The notes: generated by a model from the letters alone, not told the origin. DNA of 6,622 nt from Tannerella sp. (GCA_031275525.1 JAISOP010000096.1:1-6622); one strand, 5' to 3'; positions 1-6,442 are shown, counted from the stretch's first letter. Program-made: numbers and translations.

Positions 1-13
1 TGTTTGTTTGTTG

Positions 14-33
14 GGGCGATTCGCGAATCGCCC
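14..33. repeat. 20-bp perfect palindrome
   Basis: The two halves, GGGCGATTCG and CGAATCGCCC, are exact reverse complements with no loop. It directly precedes the first copy of the large structured repeat and is preceded by a short TGTT run (1-12). A G/C-rich hairpin could be the terminator of a gene left of the window, but no T-tract follows on either strand. It is more likely one of the palindromic modules that fill positions 1-480. Confidence 0.75.
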
Positions 34-38
34 TTACT

Positions 39-142
39 GTATTTGTCATTGCGGGCTTGACCCGCAATCCCCTGAAAACCAATGTCCTTTTTTCAGGGGA
101 TCCCGCGTCAGGCGCGGGATGACAAGCTTTTGAGACAGCCCC
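39..142. repeat. Structured interspersed repeat, copy 1 (four-way-junction element)
   Basis: This copy is almost identical to 254-358: one extra base and three substitutions, two of them base changes outside the indel site. The core 45-123 pairs completely. An outer stem GTCAT (45-49) pairs with ATGAC (119-123). A left hairpin has stem TGCGGG/CCCGCA (50-55/61-66) and a 5-nt loop. A central stem ATCCCCTGAAAA/TTTTCAGGGGAT (67-78/90-101) follows. A right hairpin has stem CCCGCG/CGCGGG (102-107/113-118) and a 5-nt loop. No base is left unpaired at the junction. Short reading frames across it encode peptides such as CGLDPQSP, which I treat as repeat-derived rather than genes. It is probably a REP- or MITE-like non-autonomous element. 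The function is unknown. Confidence 0.85.
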
Positions 143-180
143 ATGAATAACCCCGAACAAGCCAAAGGCGCAGTTCGGGG
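143..180 (+). repeat. Hairpin repeat, forward copy
   Basis: The unit starts ATGAATAAC and contains a perfect 8-bp stem CCCCGAAC (151-158) / GTTCGGGG (173-180) around a 14-nt loop with AAGCC and GGCG. A related unit lies in opposite orientation at 365-402, matching at 31 of 38 positions by eye. The two copies flank the segment that contains copy 2 of the larger repeat. The ATG here opens a reading frame, but the repeat nature argues against coding. Confidence 0.7.
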
Positions 181-196
181 ATACGGCAACCTTCTC

Positions 197-231
197 CCCT
201 CCATGGAACTGCGAAGCAGTTCCGTAGAGGG
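197..231. repeat. Hairpin with perfect 8-bp stem
   Basis: GGAACTGC (205-212) pairs with GCAGTTCC (216-223) across a GAA loop. After an unpaired 3-base bulge on each side, CCCTC (197-201) pairs again with GAGGG (227-231). A structurally similar hairpin, also starting ATGGAAC, is at 406-422. It is another module of the repeat mosaic, with no tail suggesting termination and no coding role visible. Confidence 0.65.
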
Positions 232-253
232 TGTCCAAAAAGTCCTTTGGAGC

Positions 254-358
254 GTATTTGTCATTGTGGGCTTGACCCGCAATCCCCTGAAAACCAATGT
301 CCTTTTTTCGGGGGGATCCCGCGTCAGGCGCGGGATGACAGGCTTTTGAGACAGCCCC
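254..358. repeat. Structured interspersed repeat, copy 2
   Basis: This is the second near-identical copy of 39-142, in the same orientation, with 111 bp of other sequence between them. The same fold is available: outer stem 260-264/335-339, left hairpin 265-281, central stem 282-293 with 305-317, and right hairpin 318-334. Differences from copy 1 spare the fold. One change makes a G-C pair a G-T (wobble) pair in the left arm, and the changed stretch in the central stem gives a wobble plus one bulged G. The last difference, A to G at 341, lies outside the core. The copy ends in GAGACAGCCCC, as copy 1 does. Confidence 0.85.
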
Positions 359-364
359 TACAAA

Positions 365-402
365 CCCCGCGCTACGCCTGTGGCTTGCACGGAGTTATTC
401 AT
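365..402 (-). repeat. Hairpin repeat, inverted copy
   Basis: Read on the minus strand, this unit begins ATGAATAAC like 143-180 and has the same hairpin layout, stem CTCCGTGC/GCGCGGGG around AAGCCACAGGCGTA. Of the seven differences from the forward copy, two fall on opposite sides of one stem pair and replace A-T with G-C. Two further stem positions become G-T wobbles. This is consistent with a conserved hairpin rather than a conserved sequence. Confidence 0.7.
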
Positions 403-405
403 ATG

Positions 406-422
406 GAACGCCTCCGGCGTTC
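406..422. repeat. Short perfect hairpin (7-bp stem, TCC loop)
   Basis: GAACGCC (406-412) and GGCGTTC (416-422) are exact reverse complements separated by three bases. The hairpin directly follows the inverted copy at 365-402. From here to about 480 the sequence is G/C-rich with smaller self-complementary pieces such as CGTC/GACG, and I see no gene. It belongs to the repeat mosaic upstream of the ATPase promoter. Confidence 0.6.
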
Positions 423-506
423 TCCCGCGTCCCGGAGACGGCGCTGCATCCTCTCTACGGACATTGTTAGATAAAATGAAGATGCGTCTGCCCTGGTGGT
501 ATGTAA

Positions 507-537
507 TTGGTAAATCAAAAAATAACACCTACCTTTG
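507..537 (+). promoter_or_regulatory. Bacteroidota-type promoter for the calcium ATPase gene
   Basis: TACCTTTG (530-537) matches the Bacteroidota -7 consensus TAnnTTTG exactly. TTG (507-509) lies 20 bp upstream, in the spacing expected for the -33 element. Transcription would start near 543-546, giving a leader of about 60 nt before the ATG at 604. The leader shows no riboswitch that I recognise. The bases before the start (590-603) are A/T-rich without a strong Shine-Dalgarno sequence, as is normal for this phylum. Confidence 0.75.
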
Positions 538-603
538 CCCCGGAAAAGGTTTTTACAGTGAACTTACCTGCTCGTCAACTCGTTTACTAAAAGAAAATAA
601 TTC

Positions 604-3315
604 ATGGAACAAAAACATCATTACACAGGCTTGAGCGACCAGCAAGTGCTCGAAAGCCGCAAGCAACACGGCGAAAACGTTTTAACCCCGCCGGAAAAAG
701 AATCGCTTTGGGTGCAATTTCTGGAGAAATTCACCGATCCGATCATCATCATCCTCCTGGTAGCCCTGGTATTATCCGTAGGCGTATCGTGTTACGAGTT
801 TTTTTCGGGACACGTCGGCATCAGTACCTTTTTCGAACCCGCCGGCATTTTGATTGCCGTATTGCTGGCAACCGTGGTCGGTTTCTGCTTCGAACTGAGC
901 GCCAACAAGAAGTTCGAGGTCTTGAACAAGGTGAACGACGACACCCTGGTGAAAGTGATTCGCAACGGCAACATCTGTCAAATCTCCAAGAAAGAAGTCG
1001 TGGTCGGCGACGTCGTGATTCTGGAAACCGGCGAAGAAGTACCCGCCGACGGCGAACTCCTGGAAGCCGTATCCCTGCAAATCAACGAATCGACGCTTAC
1101 CGGCGAGCCAGTCATCAAAAAGACAACGAATCCCGCCCGGTTTGAAAAAGACGCCACCTATCCCTCCAACCATGCACTGAAAGGCACAACCGTCGCCGAC
1201 GGACACGGCATCATGCAGGTAGTGAAGGTAGGCGACGCCACCGAATACGGCAAAGTCTACGAAGGCGCCCAAATCGACAGCAGCGTGGAAACGCCGCTCA
1301 ATCAGCAGTTGGACCGTCTGGCCGGCATGATTACCAAGGCAAGCTACGCCATCGCCGGCCTCATTATCGCCGGACGGCTGATCAGTTATTTTATCGGGCC
1401 GGAAACCTTCGACTGGATCAGCTTCGGCGGTTATTTCCTCCAAACGGTCATGATTGCCGTCACGGTCATTGTCGTTGCCGTGCCGGAAGGATTACCGATG
1501 AGCGTTACCTTGAGTCTGGCCTTGAGCATGAAGCGGATGCTATCCACCAACAACCTGGTACGCAAGATGCACGCCTGCGAAACGATGGGCGCCGCCACCG
1601 TGATTTGCACCGACAAAACCGGCACGCTCACGCAAAACCAGATGAAAATCTACGAAACCCGCTTCTATGACGCCGCCGGATCGCAGTGCGGACTTGAACG
1701 GCAATCCACCGGAAAGGAAGCCGCACTGATAAGGGAAGGTATCGCCGTCAATTCCACGGCCTATCTCGATCTTTCCGACCCGGCAAAAATCAAGGCGCTG
1801 GGTAATCCGACCGAAGGCGCCCTGCTTTTGTGGTTGCACGACAACGGGATCAACTACCTGCCGCTACGCGAAAATGCCGGAATTGTCGAACAGCTGACTT
1901 TTTCCACCGAGCGCAAGTACATGGCAACCCTTGTCAACTCGCCTTTGCTGAACAAAAAGGTACTTTACGTGAAAGGCGCTCCGGAGATTGTGCTGGACAT
2001 GTGCAAAACCGTTCCGGTCGCCAAAGACGAAATTTACGCGCAGTTGCTCGAATATCAGAACAAGGCGATGCGGACGCTGGGCTTTGCGTATCAAATCATT
2101 GAAGACGACGAGGTTTACATTCGGGAAGGACGGCTGCAAAACGCGGACTTGACATTGATTGGCATTGTCGCCATATCCGACCCCGTCCGCGCCGAAGTGC
2201 CGGAAGCCGTAACAAACTGCCTGAACGCAGGCATCGGTGTGAAGATTGTAACGGGCGATACACCGGGAACGGCAAAGGAAATCGGTCGCCAAATCGGACT
2301 CTGGGACAGGAACGAGGACGAATCGCATCACCTTACGGGAACGGAATTTGCCGCCCTGTCCGACGAATCGTTGCTGGAGAGGATTTTGAGTTTGAAAATC
2401 CTTTCCCGCGCCCGTCCGATGGACAAGCAGCGGCTGGTGCAGTTGCTGCAACAGAAAAACCAGGTGGTTGCCGTCACTGGCGACGGAACGAACGACGCCC
2501 CGGCATTGAACGCGGCGCAAGTCGGCCTTTCGATGGGCGACGGCACTTCCGTAGCCAAGGAAGCAAGCGACATTACGATTCTGGACAACTCGTTCAGCAG
2601 CATCTCGCGGGCAGTGATGTGGGGACGTTCGCTGTATCAGAACATTCAGCGATTCATCCTGTTCCAGATGACGATCAATGTGGCCGCCTGTATCATCGTG
2701 CTGATCGGCGCCTTTCTGGGAACGGAATCGCCGCTGACCGTTACGCAAATGCTGTGGGTAAACCTGATCATGGATACATTTGCGGCGCTGGCGCTGGCCT
2801 CGTTGCCGCCCAACGAAAAGGTGATGAAGGACAAGCCCCGCAAAACGACCGACTACATCATCAGCAAGCCGATGGCCAAAGGGATTATGGGCACAGGGAT
2901 TATTTTCGTGGCATTGCTGTTCGGTCTGCTTCAGTATTTCAAACATGCCGACGTTACTTCGCTAAGCGCTTTCAGCCCGGCGGATTTTGCCTCCAACTTC
3001 TTCAACTTCGGCGCCGGCGGCGGACTTTCGTCCTACGAACTGTCGCTGTTTTTCACGATATTCGTTCTGCTTCAGTTTTGGAACATGTTCAATGCCAAAG
3101 CGTTTCTGTCCGGGAAATCGGCCTTTGCGTCGCTCGGCAAATGCAGCGGATTCCTTGCAATCGCCGCCGTCATCCTCTTCGGCCAGTGGCTGATAGTTAC
3201 CGTCGGCGGAGAAATGTTCAAAGTGGAGCCGCTGCGGTGGAACGACTGGGGAATCATTATCGGCAGCACTTCGCTGGTGCTTTGGATCGGGGAAGTTGTG
3301 AGATTGTTTAAATAA
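604..3315 (+). CDS. Calcium-translocating P-type ATPase, PMCA type
   Basis: A full-length 903-residue P2-type ATPase, predicted to pump Ca2+ across the inner membrane using ATP. It has an N-terminal cation-ATPase region (about 1-45), membrane segments near 46-66 and 79-98, and an actuator domain with TGE at 166-168. M3/M4 lie near 246-298 with PEGL at 294-297. The phosphorylation motif is DKTGTLT with Asp337, followed by nucleotide-binding KGAPE (457-461), TGDTP (550-554) and hinge TGDGTNDAP (625-633), then M5-M10. Asn720 and Asp724 in M6 and Glu295 in M4 match the single Ca2+ site of plasma-membrane pumps. In M5, Asn692 is followed three residues later by Ala rather than the SERCA site-I Glu, which favours the PMCA type. 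There is no long calmodulin-type tail. The usual TGES is TGEP here. Base composition looks richer in G/C than the downstream genes. Ion specificity is inferred from motifs. Confidence 0.93.
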   Translation: MEQKHHYTGLSDQQVLESRKQHGENVLTPPEKESLWVQFLEKFTDPIIIILLVALVLSVGVSCYEFFSGHVGISTFFEPAGILIAVLLATVVGFCFELSANKKFEVLNKVNDDTLVKVIRNGNICQISKKEVVVGDVVILETGEEVPADGELLEAVSLQINESTLTGEPVIKKTTNPARFEKDATYPSNHALKGTTVADGHGIMQVVKVGDATEYGKVYEGAQIDSSVETPLNQQLDRLAGMITKASYAIAGLIIAGRLISYFIGPETFDWISFGGYFLQTVMIAVTVIVVAVPEGLPMSVTLSLALSMKRMLSTNNLVRKMHACETMGAATVICTDKTGTLTQNQMKIYETRFYDAAGSQCGLERQSTGKEAALIREGIAVNSTAYLDLSDPAKIKALGNPTEGALLLWLHDNGINYLPLRENAGIVEQLTFSTERKYMATLVNSPLLNKKVLYVKGAPEIVLDMCKTVPVAKDEIYAQLLEYQNKAMRTLGFAYQIIEDDEVYIREGRLQNADLTLIGIVAISDPVRAEVPEAVTNCLNAGIGVKIVTGDTPGTAKEIGRQIGLWDRNEDESHHLTGTEFAALSDESLLERILSLKILSRARPMDKQRLVQLLQQKNQVVAVTGDGTNDAPALNAAQVGLSMGDGTSVAKEASDITILDNSFSSISRAVMWGRSLYQNIQRFILFQMTINVAACIIVLIGAFLGTESPLTVTQMLWVNLIMDTFAALALASLPPNEKVMKDKPRKTTDYIISKPMAKGIMGTGIIFVALLFGLLQYFKHADVTSLSAFSPADFASNFFNFGAGGGLSSYELSLFFTIFVLLQFWNMFNAKAFLSGKSAFASLGKCSGFLAIAAVILFGQWLIVTVGGEMFKVEPLRWNDWGIIIGSTSLVLWIGEVVRLFK

Positions 3316-3332
3316 ATATATTGCACATAATA

Positions 3333-4511
3333 ATGAATAATTTTAGATTTTGGAGTCCCACCGAATTTGTGTTTGGGAAGAATACGGTAAAACATGTCGG
3401 CGAATTAGTAAAAAAACAGGGTGGAACAAAAGTCCTGATTCACTACGGTGGGCAATCGGCTATCAGGAGCGGGCTGCTGGCGGAAGTAGAAAATTATTTG
3501 CAGAACGAATTTGTTGAATACGTCAAATTGGGGGGCGTACAGCCTAATCCGGTGGATACGCTGGTGTATCAGGGCATCGAAGTATGCCGGAAAGAAAACG
3601 TCAATTTCATTTTAGCAATCGGCGGCGGGAGTGTCATTGATTCCGCCAAAGCGATAGCAGCCGGCGTTCCTTATGCGGGCGATTTTTGGAATTTCTTTGA
3701 AGGGAAAGTCACCATTAATCGCGCCTTGCCGGTTGCCACGGTATTAACAATTCCGGCTGCGGGGAGCGAAGGCTCACCCAATACGGTGATTACCAAAGAA
3801 AAAGAGCGTTTGAAAAGAGGGCATGGCAGTCCTTTGCTTCGTCCGGTTTTTTCGATTATGGATCCGGTTTTGACGTTTACCTTACCGGCCAATCAGACAG
3901 CTTACGGGATTGCAGACATGATGGCTCATGTGATGGAGCGTTATTTTACGCAAACGCCCGGCGTGGAAACCACCGACCGTTTGTGCGAAGCGGTTTTGCT
4001 GGCGATAATAAAAGAAGCTCCGCTTGTACTCAAGGAACCGGAGAATTACGATGCGCGCGCCAATATCATGTGGGCAGGAACGATTGCTCACAACGGCATT
4101 TGTGGCGCAGGACGGGAAGAAGATTGGGCGACGCACGGACTGGAACATGAATTATCCGCTTTGTACGGAGTTGCTCACGGAGCCGGCTTAGCCGTTATGT
4201 TCCCCGCATGGATGCAGTATGTATATACTTCCGGCATAGACCGGTTTGTTCAATTTACCACCCGAGTCTGGAGAATCGAAGCCACCAACGACAGGAAGGA
4301 AACGGCACTGAAGGGTATTCGCGCCTTGAAAAACTTCTTTTCCTCTCTTGGCCTTCCGGTTAATTTCGAACAATTGGGAGCCGACAAAAAAGACATCGAC
4401 CGTTTGCTTCAAACACTGGAAATCAATTCCGGAGGAACTTTAGGGAATTTCCGCAAGCTGGATATGGCAGACGCACGCGCTATTTATGAAATTGCGGCTT
4501 CCGGGAACTAA
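3333..4511 (+). CDS. Iron-containing alcohol dehydrogenase, YqhD/BdhA (butanol dehydrogenase) type
   Basis: A 392-residue cytoplasmic group III (iron-dependent) alcohol dehydrogenase, expected to interconvert aldehydes and alcohols with NAD(P)H. The N-terminal nucleotide-binding half contains GGGSVIDSAK (97-106). HYGGQSAIR (37-45) aligns with the YqhD loop that contacts the NADPH phosphate, so NADP(H) preference is likely but inferred. Metal ligands fit the family: Asp195 and His199 (DMMAH), His268 (start of HGLEH) and His282 (VAHG). His272 corresponds to the second active-site histidine. The stretch DWATHGLEHELSA is typical of the YqhD/BdhA branch. I chose the ATG at 3333, giving MNNFRFWSPTEFVFG; an in-frame TTG at 3321 is less likely. 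It follows the ATPase by 17 bp with no clear promoter of its own, so co-transcription is plausible. The natural substrate cannot be told. Confidence 0.92.
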   Translation: MNNFRFWSPTEFVFGKNTVKHVGELVKKQGGTKVLIHYGGQSAIRSGLLAEVENYLQNEFVEYVKLGGVQPNPVDTLVYQGIEVCRKENVNFILAIGGGSVIDSAKAIAAGVPYAGDFWNFFEGKVTINRALPVATVLTIPAAGSEGSPNTVITKEKERLKRGHGSPLLRPVFSIMDPVLTFTLPANQTAYGIADMMAHVMERYFTQTPGVETTDRLCEAVLLAIIKEAPLVLKEPENYDARANIMWAGTIAHNGICGAGREEDWATHGLEHELSALYGVAHGAGLAVMFPAWMQYVYTSGIDRFVQFTTRVWRIEATNDRKETALKGIRALKNFFSSLGLPVNFEQLGADKKDIDRLLQTLEINSGGTLGNFRKLDMADARAIYEIAASGN

Positions 4512-4520
4512 TGTTAATTT

Positions 4521-4593
4521 GTCATTGCGGACTTGCGCAATCCCCTTCTGTTAAGCATTAATCAGGGAATTGCGGATCGGAGGCCGCAATGAC
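4521..4593. repeat. Structured interspersed repeat, diverged copy 3
   Basis: It begins GTCATTGCGG and ends CCGCAATGAC, and folds like the copies near the window start. The outer stem is GTCAT/ATGAC (4521-4525/4589-4593). The left hairpin is TGCG/CGCA (4526-4529/4536-4539). The central stem is 4540-4546 with 4564-4570 (one C-A mismatch), and the right hairpin is TGCGG/CCGCA (4571-4575/4584-4588). Again no base is unpaired at the junction. The right-arm sequence is quite unlike that of copies 1 and 2 (CCCGCG/CGCGGG), yet it still pairs. It lies nine bases after the dehydrogenase stop codon and just before the terminator. Confidence 0.75.
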
Positions 4594-4597
4594 AGAG

Positions 4598-4663
4598 CTA
4601 AAAACTAAAAGTTGCGCGAAGTACAGTAATACTGCATCGCTTCGCGCAACTTTTAGTTTTTAG
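4598..4663. terminator. Bidirectional intrinsic terminator, 24-bp perfect stem
   Basis: Positions 4598-4621 and 4640-4663 are exact reverse complements (24 bp). The 18-nt loop contains a nested CAGTA/TACTG hairpin (4624-4628/4630-4634). The inner stem is G/C-rich (GTTGCGCGAAG) and the outer part is A on one arm and T on the other, so transcripts from either side end in a U-rich run (CTTTTAGTTTTTAG). It sits between the convergent dehydrogenase and guaA genes, 12 bp beyond the guaA stop codon, and fits termination of both. Confidence 0.85.
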
Positions 4664-4674
4664 TTTCCGGAATA

Positions 4675-6195
4675 CTATTCCCATTCAATTGTCGAAGGCG
4701 GCTTTGAGCTTATATCGTAAACTACCCGGTTGATTCCTTTCACTTTATTAATTATTTCGCTGGATATTTTAGCCAGAAAATCGAAAGGTAAATGCGCCCA
4801 GTCGGCAGTCATCGCATCGGTCGAAGTTACCGTACGCAGGGCGACTGCATTTTCATACGTCCGCTCATCTCCCATAACACCTACCGATTGAACCGGCAAC
4901 AAAATTACACCTGCCTGCCAGACCTTGTCGTATAAGTTCCATTCATGAAGTCCCCGGATAAAAATATCGTCGGCCTCTTGCAGGATATGGACTTTTTCGG
5001 GCGTAATGTCTCCCAAAATCCGAACACCCAATCCAGGGCCGGGAAATGGATGCCGTTTGATTAAATGCTCTTTCATTCCCAGTTCGCGGCCTACGCGACG
5101 GACTTCGTCTTTAAATAATAAACGCAGAGGCTCAACCAGTTTCAGGTTCACAGTACTGGGAAGTCCACCTACATTGTGGTGCGATTTGATTGTTGTACCG
5201 GTGATAGACAAAGATTCTATAATATCGGGATAAATAGTACCTTGTGCCAGCCAGCGAATATCTTTCAGTTTACGGGCTTCCCGTTCGAAAATATCAATAA
5301 ATCCTTTTCCGATGATTTTTCGTTTTCGTTCCGGTTCAGTTACTCCGGCCAGTTCCCTGTAAAAATAAGTTTTGGCGTCAATACCCAAAACATTCAGTCC
5401 CAGGTGAGCATAATCGTCCAGTACCTGTTCAAATTCGTTTTTCCGGAGCAGTCCGTTATCCACGAAGATACAGGTCAGGTTTTTGCCGATAGCCCTGTTC
5501 AACAGGACGGCGCTCACAGAAGAATCCACACCGCCCGAAAGCGCGAGGATAACTTTGTCGTCTCCCAGTTGCGTTTTCAATTGACTGACCGTTGATTCGA
5601 TAAAATTCGCCGACGTCCAGTCTTTTTTTGCCTGGCAGATAAAGAGGAAATTATCCAGGATGGTCATGCCGATTTCGGTATGGAAAACTTCCGGATGAAA
5701 CTGTACGCCCCAGGTTTTTTCGCCTTCAATGCGGTAAGCTGCACAAGGCACGTCGCGTGTGTTGGCAATAACGGTGAAATTGTCCGGGATTACGGTAATT
5801 GTATCTCCGTGCGACATCCAAACCTGTGCCTCCGGTTTTACATTTTTCATCAGGCAGTCGTCCTCAGTTATTGGGGTCAGCAGCGCTCTCCCGTATTCGC
5901 GGCTGTCTCCTTTTTCCACTTTGCCTCCGGCGATATAAGCCAGGTATTGCGCTCCGTAACAGATTCCTAACAAAGGATATTTTCCCGTAACAGTGGATAA
6001 ATCGGGTTTGAAGGCATCGGGGTCGTTAACCGAGAAAGGGCTTCCGGATAAAATGACCCCAATAATGGATTCATCCTTTTCTGGAAATTTGTTGTAGGGA
6101 ACGATTTCACAGTACATGTTCAATTCCCGTAAACGGCGGGCAATCAGCTGTGTTGTTTGAGACCCGAAATCCAGGATAATAATTTTTTCGAGCAT
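4675..6195 (-). CDS. guaA: GMP synthase (glutamine-hydrolysing)
   Basis: A 506-residue cytoplasmic enzyme that converts XMP to GMP using ATP and glutamine, the last step of guanine nucleotide synthesis. The N-terminal class I glutamine amidotransferase domain (about 1-190) has the nucleophile Cys79 in GICYGAQ and the His167/Glu169 pair in GVQFHPEV. The ATP pyrophosphatase domain starts near 195 and carries the P-loop SGGVDSS (220-226). The C-terminal dimerisation domain ends in the typical ISSKPPSTIEWE. Length and all catalytic motifs are normal. The start MLEKIIILDFG at 6195 is preferred: an in-frame ATG at 6228 would add 11 residues absent from the family, and it lies just upstream of and abuts the -7 promoter box, so it should not be transcribed. 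The gene converges on the dehydrogenase and lies downstream of glmS on the same strand. Confidence 0.97.
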   Translation of the reverse strand: MLEKIIILDFGSQTTQLIARRLRELNMYCEIVPYNKFPEKDESIIGVILSGSPFSVNDPDAFKPDLSTVTGKYPLLGICYGAQYLAYIAGGKVEKGDSREYGRALLTPITEDDCLMKNVKPEAQVWMSHGDTITVIPDNFTVIANTRDVPCAAYRIEGEKTWGVQFHPEVFHTEIGMTILDNFLFICQAKKDWTSANFIESTVSQLKTQLGDDKVILALSGGVDSSVSAVLLNRAIGKNLTCIFVDNGLLRKNEFEQVLDDYAHLGLNVLGIDAKTYFYRELAGVTEPERKRKIIGKGFIDIFEREARKLKDIRWLAQGTIYPDIIESLSITGTTIKSHHNVGGLPSTVNLKLVEPLRLLFKDEVRRVGRELGMKEHLIKRHPFPGPGLGVRILGDITPEKVHILQEADDIFIRGLHEWNLYDKVWQAGVILLPVQSVGVMGDERTYENAVALRTVTSTDAMTADWAHLPFDFLAKISSEIINKVKGINRVVYDISSKPPSTIEWE

Positions 6196-6217
6196 AAGTC
6201 TGTAAATGAATTTCGTG

Positions 6218-6250
6218 CAAAGGTACATGAAATTTTCTAATTATACATAA
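6218..6250 (-). promoter_or_regulatory. Bacteroidota-type promoter for guaA
   Basis: On the minus strand, TACCTTTG (6225 to 6218) is a perfect TAnnTTTG -7 box, identical to the one before the calcium ATPase. The -33 region about 20 bp upstream reads TTATG (6250 to 6246), only a weak match to TTTG/TTG. Transcription would start around 6212-6209, leaving a leader of only about 15 nt before the ATG at 6195. No purine or guanine riboswitch can fit in that leader. Confidence 0.7.
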
Positions 6251-6389
6251 CGCATCGCAGAGAGGGGCAGGCAACAGGATCGTAATTTGTTTGCACCTGG
6301 GACTTTTGGCTTATTGGCTTGTCGTTACCAACTCAAAAAAAAATGGAAGAGGAAAGCGTGTTTGTAGATTATAGCCTGATGGATATGGA

Positions 6390-6404
6390 GCTTGACCCGC
6401 AATC
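6390..6404. repeat. Fragment of the structured repeat (left arm only)
   Basis: Fifteen bases, GCTTGACCCGCAATC, are identical to positions 55-69 of repeat copy 1 (end of the left hairpin and start of the central stem). Neither the outer GTCAT stem nor the right arm is present. It lies in the 247 bp gap between glmS and guaA, which otherwise holds the guaA promoter and an A-run (6335-6343) but no convincing gene or terminator. Either a decayed repeat or chance similarity over a short stretch. Confidence 0.45.
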
Positions 6405-6442
6405 ACCCTTCCTCTAAGTACGTTAACCATATCATTCGTTTA

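Noticed and set aside
14..33. Intrinsic terminator of a gene left of the window
   Set aside because: The palindrome is not followed by a T-run on either strand, so it is kept only as a palindromic repeat.
45..123. tRNA gene, because of the cloverleaf-like fold
   Set aside because: Stem lengths do not match a tRNA (5-bp outer stem, 12-bp central stem), and there is no T-loop GTTC motif, anticodon arm or discriminator/CCA end.
39..358. CRISPR array
   Set aside because: There are only two ~105 bp repeats separated by 111 bp of other repeats; unit size and number do not fit CRISPR, and no cas gene is present.
46..634. Several overlapping open frames of 68-84 codons on both strands upstream of the ATPase
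   Set aside because: They run through the palindromic repeats and translate them into peptides such as CGLDPQSP and RLTRDP; they have no promoter, no ribosome-binding context and no recognisable domain.
772..2946. Long antisense frames (223 and 360 codons) opposite the ATPase gene
   Set aside because: They are shadows created by the codon bias of the ATPase; the ATPase frame carries every family motif and the antisense products resemble no protein I know.
3321..3332. Extended TTG start for the alcohol dehydrogenase (four extra residues)
   Set aside because: The ATG at 3333 gives the N-terminus usual for the family (NNFRFWSPTEFVFG) and is a stronger start codon.
6343..6417. 24-codon frame on the plus strand starting ATGGAAGAGGAA after an A-run
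   Set aside because: It is very short, ends in repeat-derived LDPQSP, has no promoter match and runs antisense in a gap between two minus-strand genes; it cannot be supported as a gene.
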